Of a DNA stretch of 64,000 nucleotides, positions 1 to 9,664 are shown in pieces. Position numbers and translations under genes: made by a program. Within the stretch, counting starts at the first letter, position 1. Each line of letters opens with the position of its first letter. Origin of the DNA: Streptomyces qaidamensis (GTDB lineage Bacteria > Actinomycetota > Actinomycetes > Streptomycetales > Streptomycetaceae); NCBI RefSeq assembly GCF_001611795.1, contig NZ_CP015098.1, forward strand, positions 6,262,001-6,326,000. The letters run 5' to 3'. The notes beneath the pieces are model-generated. The model was not told where the DNA came from. It did not search any database and was given only the letters and a program-made list of their open reading frames with translations.

Positions 1-812
1 GGATCCTGGTAGCCGTCGCGGGGACCAGCCTCGCCCAGGGGGAATCCGGGACGCGGGCCGAGACCGCGGCGCCGGTGGCGAAGGCCTTCGTCGGAGACCC
101 GGAGGATCCGGCCACATGGCGGCTGCCCGTGGAGACGTTCGCGCCGACCAAGGCCCAGACGCGCATGGTCAGCGCCACCCGTGACGAGTTGATCGACGCC
201 TGCATGGACGGCAAGGGCTTCCCCGAGTGGACCCCGGCCCCGGATCTCCCGGACCTCGGTGGAACGACTCTGACCGACTGGCGGTACGGCATCCACGACG
301 CCCAAGAGGCCCGGGCGCACGGCTACCACCCGGACCCGGCGGCACAGAACGCCTACGACGACGCCCTCTCCCGGGACAAGTCCGGCGACACCGACCGCGG
401 TGCCCTGCGCTCCTGCGTCGACCAGGCGGACGGCGGTGTGCCCCGCCTCGCCGTGTCCCCCCTGGTCAATCAGATCGGCGGCTACTCCTACCAGACGGCG
501 CGCGAGGCACCCGAAGTGCAGAAGGCGTTCCAGCAGTGGTCGGAGTGCATGAAGACCAAGGGCTTCGCCTACGCCCAGCCGATGGACGCCGCGGAGGACT
601 CCCGTTTCCTCAGCGCCGACGAGGCGACCGAGCTGGAGAAGGACACCGCGGTGGCGGATGTCGCGTGCCGGGACAAGGCCAACGTCGAGAAGACGTGGTT
701 CGACGCCGAAGCCCGCATCCAGGAGCAGGAGATCAGCAAGAGCCGAGCGGCGCTCGATGAGCAGCGGGCCGGCATCAAGACGGCCGTGGCCAAGGCTCGG
801 GCCCTCGACTGA
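1..812 (+). CDS. Exported or membrane-anchored Cys-containing protein, 5' end cut by window
   Basis: The reading frame is open from base 3 to the TGA at 810-812, so the gene begins before the window. The first visible residues (ILVAVAGTSLAQGE) look like the end of a signal peptide or N-terminal membrane anchor. The rest is a hydrophilic, mostly alpha-helical domain with four cysteines in contexts such as DACMDGKGF, RSCVDQ, SECMKTKGF and DVACRDK, which suggests two disulfides outside the membrane. The C-terminal 50 residues are charged and probably coiled. I recognise the general type (secreted Streptomyces hypothetical proteins with repeated CM..KGF signatures) but no function. The next gene starts 30 bases downstream on the same strand, so the two may be co-transcribed. 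Confidence 0.75.
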   Translation, partial: ILVAVAGTSLAQGESGTRAETAAPVAKAFVGDPEDPATWRLPVETFAPTKAQTRMVSATRDELIDACMDGKGFPEWTPAPDLPDLGGTTLTDWRYGIHDAQEARAHGYHPDPAAQNAYDDALSRDKSGDTDRGALRSCVDQADGGVPRLAVSPLVNQIGGYSYQTAREAPEVQKAFQQWSECMKTKGFAYAQPMDAAEDSRFLSADEATELEKDTAVADVACRDKANVEKTWFDAEARIQEQEISKSRAALDEQRAGIKTAVAKARALD

Positions 813-842
813 CCACCGAACGACGTCAGGAGATCACAGATC

Positions 843-1328
843 ATGTCCCATCTGGTCAAGCGGGCCGCAGTCGTCGGTGCCGCCCTCGCCGCCGTGTTCA
901 CCATGGCCCCGAACGCCCAAGCGCTGGACGGCGACCACCACAACCTCTACTCCCCGTCCGCATGTGACGATCACTGGAGGTCGGCGTTCTCCTTCCACAT
1001 CTTCTTCAACTCGAACCTGAAGGGTTCGTACCGCAACATCGGTTACTCCGTCTACGACTTCGGCTCGCTCAAGGCGGGCGCGGGTGACCCCAACCACTAC
1101 CCCCTGCGGTTCTGCCAGATGGGCGCGTCCGCTCCGTGGCCCGGTTCCAACCAGAAGATCAAGAACAACGCCGCATCCGCGAGGAACGACCACTACAAGT
1201 ACATCGGCCGCGTGTACTACCGCAGTGGCTACAAGGGCGCGCAGGACGTGCTGAGCCCGAACGAGACCATCGGCAAGTTCTCGAAGGTCTACAACGAGAA
1301 CGCCTCCTTCAAATGGACCAGTTCCTGA
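843..1328 (+). CDS. Small secreted protein, possible beta/gamma-crystallin-like (peptidase inhibitor I36-like) fold
   Basis: 161 residues starting at ATG 843, with AGGAG about ten bases upstream. Residues 1-27 form a signal peptide (basic start MSHLVKR, hydrophobic core, AQA cleavage context), leaving a mature protein of about 134 residues with two cysteines (PSACDDH and RFCQMG). The segment KIKNNAASARND followed by VYYRSGYKGAQD resembles the Greek-key signature seen in small secreted actinobacterial proteins of the I36/crystallin-like group, in which aromatic residues flank KNNAAS and YYxSGYKG. The family assignment is inference from that pattern. No catalytic site is apparent. It sits between two other exported proteins on the same strand, which suggests a common extracellular role. 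Confidence 0.75.
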   Translation: MSHLVKRAAVVGAALAAVFTMAPNAQALDGDHHNLYSPSACDDHWRSAFSFHIFFNSNLKGSYRNIGYSVYDFGSLKAGAGDPNHYPLRFCQMGASAPWPGSNQKIKNNAASARNDHYKYIGRVYYRSGYKGAQDVLSPNETIGKFSKVYNENASFKWTSS

Positions 1329-1431
1329 GGGGCATTCACATGCCGTTCGTCGACCGCCGCGGCCTCCGTCTCCCTGAAGGTCGCGCCGGTATCTCACTCG
1401 TGCCCCGGAAGTCCCCATTGGAGGACGGCAG

Positions 1432-4400
1432 TTGAAATATCGCAGACCGGGCCGTGCCGGGATCGCGGGCCTTGCGGCCACCGCGGTCCTGACCGGGCTC
1501 ATACAAGCCGCGCCGGCGTTCGCCGAGACCAGTCCCCCCGACCCGAAGCCGTCCGGGAATCCGTCGTCCGAGCCGCCGACACGGGTGCCGAATCCCGGCG
1601 AGAAGCTGGGGAAGGGCTGGAAGACCTCGGCGGACCGGGCCGTGACCACCGCGGCGGACAGCGGCGGCTTCAAGGTCCTCGTGGCGGACAGCAAGGACGC
1701 CTACCGGTGGCGGACCGTCGCCTCGCTGGCCGAGCCCGGCATGCCGGCGGACACGTGGATCGGCAACTCCTGCGTCATGGACCGTGATCACGCCGCGGTC
1801 GTGTACGCGCCGCGTACGTTCACGAACAAGCCGGACCTGATGCAGGGCGGCGCGTTCACCGCGGTCGTCGACCTGAAGTCCGGCGGGGTCACGAAGCTGC
1901 CGTTCACCGGCTCGCTGGCCTACTTCGACCCGTCGTGCAACCCGGAGACGCGCACGGCGGCCTTCACCGCGTCCCGCGACAGTAAGACCCGGCTCGTCAC
2001 CGTCGACACCAGCGGCAGGACGACCAGCGACACCACTGTCACGGGACAGGTGACCTCGGCCGTCCCGGTGAAGGACGGCCTCGTCGCCGCCCACGGCCGT
2101 CACCTCGTGCACGTCACCCCGGCGGACGGCAAGCTCCAAAGGCTGGCCGCCGCGGACAGCGTGCCGTTCGACATCCGCCCCACCAGCAAGGGGATCGCCT
2201 TCCTCGACCACAGTGGCGGCACGGCTCGCGCCAAGCTGTGGAAGGGCGGGGGCACATCGTCGACGCTCGGCTCGGGGAAGCTCGGCGACCTGGCCCTCGA
2301 ACAGGGAACCGAGGGCCGGGCCTTCCTCACCGGCGACACCACGGACGCGAAGCTCACGGGTACCGCGGTGGCGCGCCTGGACGTTCCGTCGGATTCGGAT
2401 GTGTCCAGCCACGGCCGACTGGCCGTCGACCCCGTGCTCATGCCCGGCGTGCGGGCGGGCCTGGACCGGATCGGGAACGCGGGTAAGGGTTTCACCAAGG
2501 CCGAACCCTCGTCGCGGGCGCGCACGTCCCAGGACCCCACCGGCGGGGACCCCGCGCCGCCGACCGTGACCAGTGTCGCGACCGCGACCGGCGAGAAGAT
2601 CACCCAGACGCTCGCCGACACCACCAGCGGCACGGGCAAGGAGTCCTTCTCACCCGCCCTGGGCGCGTCCGGCAAGAGCGGGCGGGCGCCCGAGAGGAGC
2701 GGGCGGGCGGCACAGGCGCCCGACCCGCACAATCCGGTCGACACGGACCGGTGGTGCTCCATCCCCCGTAACGACATCAAGCAACTCGCGCTGCAGCCCA
2801 CTCCCAACCAGGTCGAGTGGGCCGTCAACATGGCGATCCGCGGCGAACTCCGGTCCAAGTGGATCAAGCAGGGCGGCTGGCGCTCGGGCCTGGGCACCGT
2901 CGATCCGCAGGGGCTGTTCCCGGCCCCGACGCTGAAGGGGAAGGCCGGCGCGCGTATCCCCGCTCAGGTGCTGCTGGGCGTACTCGCCCAGGAGTCGAAC
3001 CTGTGGCAGGCCGAAGGCGGCGCCATCCCCGGCCAGATGGGCAACCCGCAGGCGGCGATAGCCGGGTTCTACGGGCACAAGGGGGAGACGTCCGAGGCGT
3101 ACTGGAGGATCAACTGGAACCAGTCGGACTGCGGCTACGGCGTCGGCCAGGTCACCGACGGCATGCGCCTCGCCGGCCTGGAGAAGCCCGGCGAGACCTC
3201 TCTGTCCCCGGCGAAGCAGAAGGCCGTTGCTCTGGACTACGCGGTCAACATCGCCGCGTCGATGTACATCCTCGCGGACAAGTGGAACCAGGTGCACACC
3301 GCCGGGCAGACCATCACCGTCAACAACGACGACCCGTCGAAGCCGGAGAACTGGTTCGCCGCGCTGTGGAACTACAACCTCGGCTTCAACGAGAACAAGG
3401 GCGACGGCAAGCCGTGGGGCCTGGGTTGGTACAACAACCCCGCCAACCCGTCCTACCCGGCCTCGCGGCACCCGTTCATGTCCAACCCGCGGGACGCCGC
3501 CAAGCCCCAGAACTGGCCGTACCAGGAGAAGGTGATGGGCTGGTCCGCCTGGTCCATGGACACCGGCTACTCCTACGGCAGCGACGGGCGCCAGGACTGG
3601 CCCGGCGAGTCCGGCTTCTCCAGCGCCGGTTTCCGGCCCGCCTGGTGGATCAACCCGGGGCAGCGCGACCGGGTCAAGCCGCCACTGGACGCGTTCTGCA
3701 ACACCACCAACAACTGCAACTCCGCCAGCCCACCGGACTGTCCGGACGCCAAGTGCTACGAGAAGTACTGGTGGCGCGGCGCGAACGTGACGTGGAAGGC
3801 GAACTGCGACGCCGACTGCGGCAACGAGAGCATCAAGTACGTCACGCTGCGCGAGGAGCCGGGTCGCGGCACTCGGCTGAAGCACGGCACGCCGGAGTGC
3901 GGCGCCGCTCCCGCAGGGGCGCTGATCGTGGAGTCCGTCCCGGACAACGTCGACACCTACAGTTCCTGCGGATCGTCGGGCACCGACGCCGGGAACTTCC
4001 AGTTCACGTTCCATCCCAACCCGGCGGCGACCGGGCCGGGGCTGGGCCCGTTCGAGGCCAAGGGAGACCTGCACCAGATCGGTGGTGGGCACGGCGGCCA
4101 CTTCTGGTACACGCATACCCGCGACGCCGCTCATCTCGGCGGCCCCGGCGGCCGGATGACCATCGACGGCACCTGGACTCTGGGCCGCAACGTCGAGTGG
4201 GCCCGCGTCTTCGCGCACATGCCGGACACCGGGGCGCACACCCAGCAGGCCCACTACGTGATCAAGGGCGTCGCGGGCGGTGACCGCCACCGCTACGTCA
4301 ACACCCACTTCAGCAAGAACACCTGGGTCGAACTCGGCGTCTACCGCTTCACCGGCACCCCCCGGGTGGAGCTGACCAACACCACCGACGACGGCACCGC

Positions 4401-5373
4401 GGACGAGGACGTCGCCTGGGACGCCGTCGCCTTCCAGCCACTGGCGGGCAAGCCGAAGCACATGGTCGTCGCCATGGGCGACTCCTACACCTCCGGCGAG
4501 GGCGCCGGCGCCTACTCTCCCGAGTCCGACCGGGGCCACGGGAAGAGCAGCTGGAACGCGTGCCGACGCAGCGACAACTCCTGGCCCCGCAAGATGAAGT
4601 TGCCCGGCCAGAGCGCCGGCATCGGCGAACTGTCGAACAACAGGAGCGCCACCGTCGACTTCCTGGACGTCAGTTGCTCCGGCGCGAAAACCTCGCAGGT
4701 CACCACGGGAGACCCCACACCTTGGGGAGACATGGGCAACTACCGTGAGAAGAGCCAGATCGACTCCGGTGCCCTCAGCGCGGACACCACACTGGTGATG
4801 CTGACCATCGGCGGCAACGACGGGGACAACTTCACCGAAGCCATCACGGACTGCTACGTCATGTGGGGGACGTGTGACGCGGCCGACTACACCGGCAGGG
4901 TCGACCAGGCGGTCACGGACACCGGGACGGTCATCGGCCAGATCGCGGCCGCGGCGCCGAACGCCCAGATCGTGCTCATGGGCTACCCGCGTCTGGTCGG
5001 TGAACAGCCTTGTGTCACGGCCGACTTCGACGCCCTGAACCAGCTGGCCGACTACTTCCGGGACAAGCAGAAGGCCAAGGTGGCGGAGCTGAGCAGGACC
5101 GGGACCAGGGTGGCGTTCGCCGATGCGATACCCGCCTTCCGGGGACACGGGATCTGTGAGGGCGACGAGTGGATCAACCGTGTCGTCGCCGGCCCGAACG
5201 GTGACGGCGACTTCCACGCCGGTGACCCGGCCAACCAGGCCCCGTGCCTGCCCTGGCCCGGGGAGAACGTCTGTGCCAGCCTGGAGTCGTTCCACCCGAA
5301 GAACGCCGGTACCGCGGGCTACGCCCGGGTCATGGAACAGGAACTGGCCGGTATCGGATACAAAGGCAGCTAG
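1432..5373 (+). CDS. Large secreted modular protein: transglycosylase-like, golvesin-like and SGNH hydrolase domains (NocE-like)
   Basis: 1313 residues. The start is TTG 1432, supported by GGAGGA five bases upstream and by a signal peptide beginning immediately (MKYRRPGRAGIAGL to APAFAE). Residues 30-330 form a beta-rich, propeller-like region. Residues 430-700 look like a lysozyme/lytic transglycosylase domain, with AQESNLW (candidate catalytic Glu about residue 521) and GYGVGQV (about 573). Residues 900-1003 resemble a golvesin C-terminal-like beta-sandwich. Residues 1010-1313 are an SGNH/GDSL hydrolase with GDSYTSGEG (Ser about 1018), GGND (about 1129) and SFHPKN (His about 1288). It probably acts outside the cell on wall polymer or on an ester-decorated surface. 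The closest thing I recognise is the actinomycete NocE-like family, whose substrate I do not know. Confidence 0.85.
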   Translation: MKYRRPGRAGIAGLAATAVLTGLIQAAPAFAETSPPDPKPSGNPSSEPPTRVPNPGEKLGKGWKTSADRAVTTAADSGGFKVLVADSKDAYRWRTVASLAEPGMPADTWIGNSCVMDRDHAAVVYAPRTFTNKPDLMQGGAFTAVVDLKSGGVTKLPFTGSLAYFDPSCNPETRTAAFTASRDSKTRLVTVDTSGRTTSDTTVTGQVTSAVPVKDGLVAAHGRHLVHVTPADGKLQRLAAADSVPFDIRPTSKGIAFLDHSGGTARAKLWKGGGTSSTLGSGKLGDLALEQGTEGRAFLTGDTTDAKLTGTAVARLDVPSDSDVSSHGRLAVDPVLMPGVRAGLDRIGNAGKGFTKAEPSSRARTSQDPTGGDPAPPTVTSVATATGEKITQTLADTTSGTGKESFSPALGASGKSGRAPERSGRAAQAPDPHNPVDTDRWCSIPRNDIKQLALQPTPNQVEWAVNMAIRGELRSKWIKQGGWRSGLGTVDPQGLFPAPTLKGKAGARIPAQVLLGVLAQESNLWQAEGGAIPGQMGNPQAAIAGFYGHKGETSEAYWRINWNQSDCGYGVGQVTDGMRLAGLEKPGETSLSPAKQKAVALDYAVNIAASMYILADKWNQVHTAGQTITVNNDDPSKPENWFAALWNYNLGFNENKGDGKPWGLGWYNNPANPSYPASRHPFMSNPRDAAKPQNWPYQEKVMGWSAWSMDTGYSYGSDGRQDWPGESGFSSAGFRPAWWINPGQRDRVKPPLDAFCNTTNNCNSASPPDCPDAKCYEKYWWRGANVTWKANCDADCGNESIKYVTLREEPGRGTRLKHGTPECGAAPAGALIVESVPDNVDTYSSCGSSGTDAGNFQFTFHPNPAATGPGLGPFEAKGDLHQIGGGHGGHFWYTHTRDAAHLGGPGGRMTIDGTWTLGRNVEWARVFAHMPDTGAHTQQAHYVIKGVAGGDRHRYVNTHFSKNTWVELGVYRFTGTPRVELTNTTDDGTADEDVAWDAVAFQPLAGKPKHMVVAMGDSYTSGEGAGAYSPESDRGHGKSSWNACRRSDNSWPRKMKLPGQSAGIGELSNNRSATVDFLDVSCSGAKTSQVTTGDPTPWGDMGNYREKSQIDSGALSADTTLVMLTIGGNDGDNFTEAITDCYVMWGTCDAADYTGRVDQAVTDTGTVIGQIAAAAPNAQIVLMGYPRLVGEQPCVTADFDALNQLADYFRDKQKAKVAELSRTGTRVAFADAIPAFRGHGICEGDEWINRVVAGPNGDGDFHAGDPANQAPCLPWPGENVCASLESFHPKNAGTAGYARVMEQELAGIGYKGS

Positions 5374-5397
5374 TGGGACCTGACACAACCGGCGGTG

Positions 5398-5436
5398 CGG
5401 TGGTCACGAGGCGGGGGAACCGCCTCGTGACCACCG
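5398..5436 (+). other. Perfect 17-bp hairpin spanning the start region of the next gene
   Basis: Bases 5398-5414 are the exact reverse complement of 5420-5436, with loop GGGAA. The hairpin begins 25 bases after the stop of the modular secreted protein. It covers the candidate GTG start at 5400, and the GGGGGAA in the top of the stem and loop is a good ribosome site for an alternative GTG at 5427, which lies in the 3' arm. There is no U-run after it. It could therefore be an RNA switch on translation of the next gene, or a terminator-like processing hairpin. Confidence 0.6.
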
Positions 5437-6143
5437 GCTGCCTGACCGTCCTGATCGCGCTGATCGCCGTTCTCGGCATCGTCGTTTCCTGGTTGTGGTA
5501 TCGGCACTGGCATGACGGGAACGTCAACAGTGAGCGCAGGGGACAGGCACTCGCAGCGATCCTGGAGCAGGCCCATGCCAGGGCGGGTGACACGGACCGC
5601 GCGCTCGAGACGAGCGGTATCACCGACGTCGACGGCCTTACCGGCGTCATCTGGCAGCACTCCAAAGCTCCGGTCATCACCCACGATGTGTCCCACCGCG
5701 AGTTCACCGCCACGGCCGCATCATCTGCTCATTACGATGCAAAGGCCATACTTCCCGGTGGAGGATCCGGCCAGGTGACCCGCTGCTTCGTCTTCACTTT
5801 CACCCAGCACCCCGGCCAGGGGTGGACTTCGCGGGTATCCGAGCGCGACGACGACGTGTGTCGTCCGGGCGCCGAGATCGGCGGTCTGGTACGCCTCGCG
5901 CAAACGCGCATCTCCAGCATGTATGCCCAGGACCTGACGCGCGCCGGAGTGCAGAAGGCTCTGAATCCCACCGGACGGCGTTCCTTCGAGGTCAAGAGCG
6001 TGGTGCGTCAGAGGGACACGACGACCGTCTCCGTCGTCGTGTCGAGCTCGGGGGCGGCGGTCGACCAGTGCTACCGCTTCACCCGGCCCGCCCCCGGCGA
6101 CGGCCAGGGCCCCGCCACCGCGGTTCCCGCGTCCTCGTGCTGA
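5400..6143 (+). CDS. Membrane-anchored extracytoplasmic protein of unknown function
   Basis: 247 residues from GTG 5400. The N-terminus carries a basic patch (TRRGNRL) and one long hydrophobic segment (TTGCLTVLIALIAVLGIVVS, about residues 10-30), followed by WLWYRHWHDG. This fits a signal anchor with the remaining 215 residues outside the membrane. Cysteines are found in VTRCFVF, DDVCRPG, DQCYRF and the C-terminal SSC. Other possible starts are GTG 5373, which overlaps the upstream stop and has AAAGG before it, and GTG 5427, which has the best Shine-Dalgarno. I prefer 5400 because it keeps the positive charges ahead of the membrane segment. No domain is recognised. It is the last gene of the secreted cassette. 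Confidence 0.7.
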   Translation: MVTRRGNRLVTTGCLTVLIALIAVLGIVVSWLWYRHWHDGNVNSERRGQALAAILEQAHARAGDTDRALETSGITDVDGLTGVIWQHSKAPVITHDVSHREFTATAASSAHYDAKAILPGGGSGQVTRCFVFTFTQHPGQGWTSRVSERDDDVCRPGAEIGGLVRLAQTRISSMYAQDLTRAGVQKALNPTGRRSFEVKSVVRQRDTTTVSVVVSSSGAAVDQCYRFTRPAPGDGQGPATAVPASSC

Positions 6144-6303
6144 CCCGGCGGCCGTGACGCACGGCGAGGCGCGGCACCCCCCGGTACTCGATGCCCTACG
6201 GCCGTGCGGCGGATCACGGGCCGAGCCAGGGCCGGACCGAGGTGAGGCCGGCCGGTGCCCTCATCGTGTCGACCGCCCCTGCGCCGCACCCCGGCTGTGA
6301 GGC

Positions 6304-6429
6304 ATGTACTCCATCCCCGACGCGCACCTGAACGCCCTGGGCGACGTCACCGGCAGGCGCGCCCTCGAACTCGGCTGCGGCGCCGGTCAGTGGTTCACGA
6401 ACCGTGAGCTCCGCCGCGCCGGGACGTGA
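6304..6429 (+). pseudogene. Remnant of a SAM-dependent methyltransferase (motif I only)
   Basis: The 41-codon frame from ATG 6304 to TGA 6429 encodes LNALGDVTGRRALELGCGAG, the typical lead-in and glycine-rich motif I of class I methyltransferases. It then stops without any of the later motifs. No start-proximal or C-terminal methyltransferase sequence is visible on either side, and the downstream neighbour is the end of sdaA on the other strand. I read it as a decayed internal fragment. It is the only recognisable content of the 310-base gap between 6144 and 6454. Confidence 0.55.
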
Positions 6430-6454
6430 TGGCACTCCCCGCGCCGGACAGGCC

Positions 6455-7822
<1,368 letters not shown>

Positions 7823-7858
7823 GGGGAACTCCTGACTACGGGGTGGTGCAGAGGGGGC

Positions 7859-7893
7859 GGGTGCCGCGACCGCTTGTGGCGGGCGCGGCACCC
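7859..7893 (-). terminator. Intercistronic hairpin between glyA and sdaA
   Basis: GGGTGCCGCG at 7859-7868 pairs perfectly with CGCGGCACCC at 7884-7893. The 15-base loop contains a second short stem. It sits between the glyA stop and the sdaA ribosome site and has no U-run. It may cause partial termination or mark a processing site that lowers sdaA relative to glyA. Confidence 0.5.
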
Positions 7894-7907
7894 GAAAGGT
7901 TTCTTCG

Positions 7908-9170
7908 TTACTTGTTCAGACCCGGGTACAGCGGGTGCTTGTCGGCCAGGGCCTTCACCCGGGCCTTGAGGGCCTGCGCGTCGTACGTCGGCTTCAGCGC
8001 CTCGGCGATGACGTCCGCGACCTCCGCGAAGTCCTCGGTGCCGAAGCCCCGGGTCGCCAGGGCCGGTGTGCCGATCCGCAGACCGGACGTCACCATCGGC
8101 GGACGCGGGTCGTTCGGGATCGCGTTCCGGTTGACGGTGATGCCCACCTCGTGGAGGCGGTCCTCGGCCTGCTGGCCGTCCAGCTCCGAGTGGCGCAGGT
8201 CGACCAGGACCAGGTGCACGTCCGTGCCGCCGGACAGGACGTCCACGCCCACGGCCCGGACGTCGTCCTTCACCAGACGCTCGGCCAGGATGCGGGCACC
8301 GTCCAGCGTACGGCGCTGGCGCTCCTTGAAGTCCTCCGAGGCGGCGACCTTGAAGGCGACCGCCTTGGCGGCGATCACGTGCTCCAGCGGGCCGCCCTGC
8401 TGACCGGGGAAGACAGCGGAGTTGATCTTCTTGGCCAGGTCGGCCGTGGAGAGGATCACACCGCCGCGCGGGCCGCCGAGGGTCTTGTGGGTCGTGGTGG
8501 TGACCACGTGCGCGTGCGGCACCGGGTTCGGGTGCAGCCCGGCCGCCACGAGCCCCGCGAAGTGGGCCATGTCGACCATCAGGTACGCGCCGACCTCGTC
8601 CGCGATCCGGCGGAACTCCGCGAAGTCCAGCTGCCGCGGGTACGCCGACCAGCCGGCGACGATCAGCTTCGGCCGGGACTCCTTCGCCAGCCGCTCGACC
8701 TCGGCCATGTCGACCCGGCCGTCCTCGCCCACGTGGTAGGCGACGACGTCGTAGAGCTTGCCGGAGAAGTTGATCTTCATGCCGTGGGTCAGGTGCCCGC
8801 CGTGCGCGAGGTTCAGGCCCATGATGGTGTCGCCCGGCTTGAGCAGCGCGAACATCGCGGCCGCGTTGGCCTGGGCGCCCGAGTGCGGCTGGACGTTGGC
8901 GTGCTCGGCGCCGAACAGCTCCTTGATGCGGTCGATCGCGATCTGCTCGACCACGTCGACGTGCTCGCAGCCGCCGTAGTAGCGGCGGCCCGGGTAGCCC
9001 TCGGCGTACTTGTTGGTGAGGACCGAGCCCTGCGCCTCCATGACCGCGACCGGCGCGAAGTTCTCCGAGGCGATCATCTCGAGCGTGGACTGCTGACGGT
9101 GCAGCTCGGCGTCGACCGCGGCGGCGACCGCGGGGTCGAGCTCGTGCAGGGGTGTGTTCAGGACGGACAT
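7908..9170 (-). CDS. glyA: Serine hydroxymethyltransferase
   Basis: 420 residues, the normal length. It interconverts serine plus tetrahydrofolate with glycine plus 5,10-methylene-tetrahydrofolate in the cytoplasm. The PLP-binding lysine lies in VVTTTTHKTLGGPRGG, and the N-terminal STLEMIASENFAP block and GANVQPHSGAQAN-type cofactor region (here HANVQPHSGAQAN) are intact. The start is ATG 9170, 14 bases downstream of the gcvH stop, so the two are almost certainly on one transcript. Placement after gcvT and gcvH couples glycine cleavage directly to serine synthesis, and the next gene removes serine. Confidence 0.97.
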   Translation of the reverse strand: MSVLNTPLHELDPAVAAAVDAELHRQQSTLEMIASENFAPVAVMEAQGSVLTNKYAEGYPGRRYYGGCEHVDVVEQIAIDRIKELFGAEHANVQPHSGAQANAAAMFALLKPGDTIMGLNLAHGGHLTHGMKINFSGKLYDVVAYHVGEDGRVDMAEVERLAKESRPKLIVAGWSAYPRQLDFAEFRRIADEVGAYLMVDMAHFAGLVAAGLHPNPVPHAHVVTTTTHKTLGGPRGGVILSTADLAKKINSAVFPGQQGGPLEHVIAAKAVAFKVAASEDFKERQRRTLDGARILAERLVKDDVRAVGVDVLSGGTDVHLVLVDLRHSELDGQQAEDRLHEVGITVNRNAIPNDPRPPMVTSGLRIGTPALATRGFGTEDFAEVADVIAEALKPTYDAQALKARVKALADKHPLYPGLNK

Positions 9171-9184
9171 ACGGCTACGACTCC

Positions 9185-9562
9185 TCAGCCCGCGGAGAAC
9201 GCGGTGTACTCGTCGGCGGAGAGCAGGTCGGCCGGCTCGTCCGTGATCCGCACCTTGAACAGCCAGCCGCCCTCGAAGGGGGCCGAGTTCACCAGCGACG
9301 GGTCGTTCACGACGTCCTCGTTGACCTCGGTGACCTCACCGGAGACGGGGGAGTACAGGTCGGACACCGACTTGGTCGACTCCAGCTCGCCGCAGGTCTC
9401 GCCGGCGGACACCGAGTCACCGACCTCGGGAAGCTGGACGAACACGACATCGCCGAGCGCGTTGGCCGCGTGCTCCGTGATGCCGACCGTCGAGACGCCG
9501 TCCTCGGCGGCCGACAGCCACTCGTGCTCCTTGCTGTAGCGCAGCTCATTGGGGTTGCTCAT
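9185..9562 (-). CDS. gcvH: Glycine cleavage system H protein
   Basis: 125 residues, the usual size. This is the lipoyl carrier that shuttles the aminomethyl group between the P, T and L proteins of the glycine cleavage system. The lipoylated lysine is K64 in GELESTKSVSDLY, and the fold signatures EHEWL and PFEGGWLFKV are present. It starts at ATG 9562, 102 bases after gcvT. The P protein gene (gcvP) is not in this window, as expected for Streptomyces, where it lies elsewhere under its own control. Confidence 0.97.
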   Translation of the reverse strand: MSNPNELRYSKEHEWLSAAEDGVSTVGITEHAANALGDVVFVQLPEVGDSVSAGETCGELESTKSVSDLYSPVSGEVTEVNEDVVNDPSLVNSAPFEGGWLFKVRITDEPADLLSADEYTAFSAG

Positions 9563-9664
9563 GGCCTGGATTCTCCTGTACGCGCGGGAGTGCTGTGGAA
9601 GGGGGACTACTGGTGAGCTGGGACGACGGGCTCGGGGGCGCTGTCGCGGCCCTCCGGCCAGTGT

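Noticed and set aside
2650..5388. 912-codon open frame on the minus strand opposite the modular secreted protein
   Set aside because: Such long antisense frames follow from the G/C third-position bias of the real gene. The translation has no recognisable domain and is low in typical core residues.
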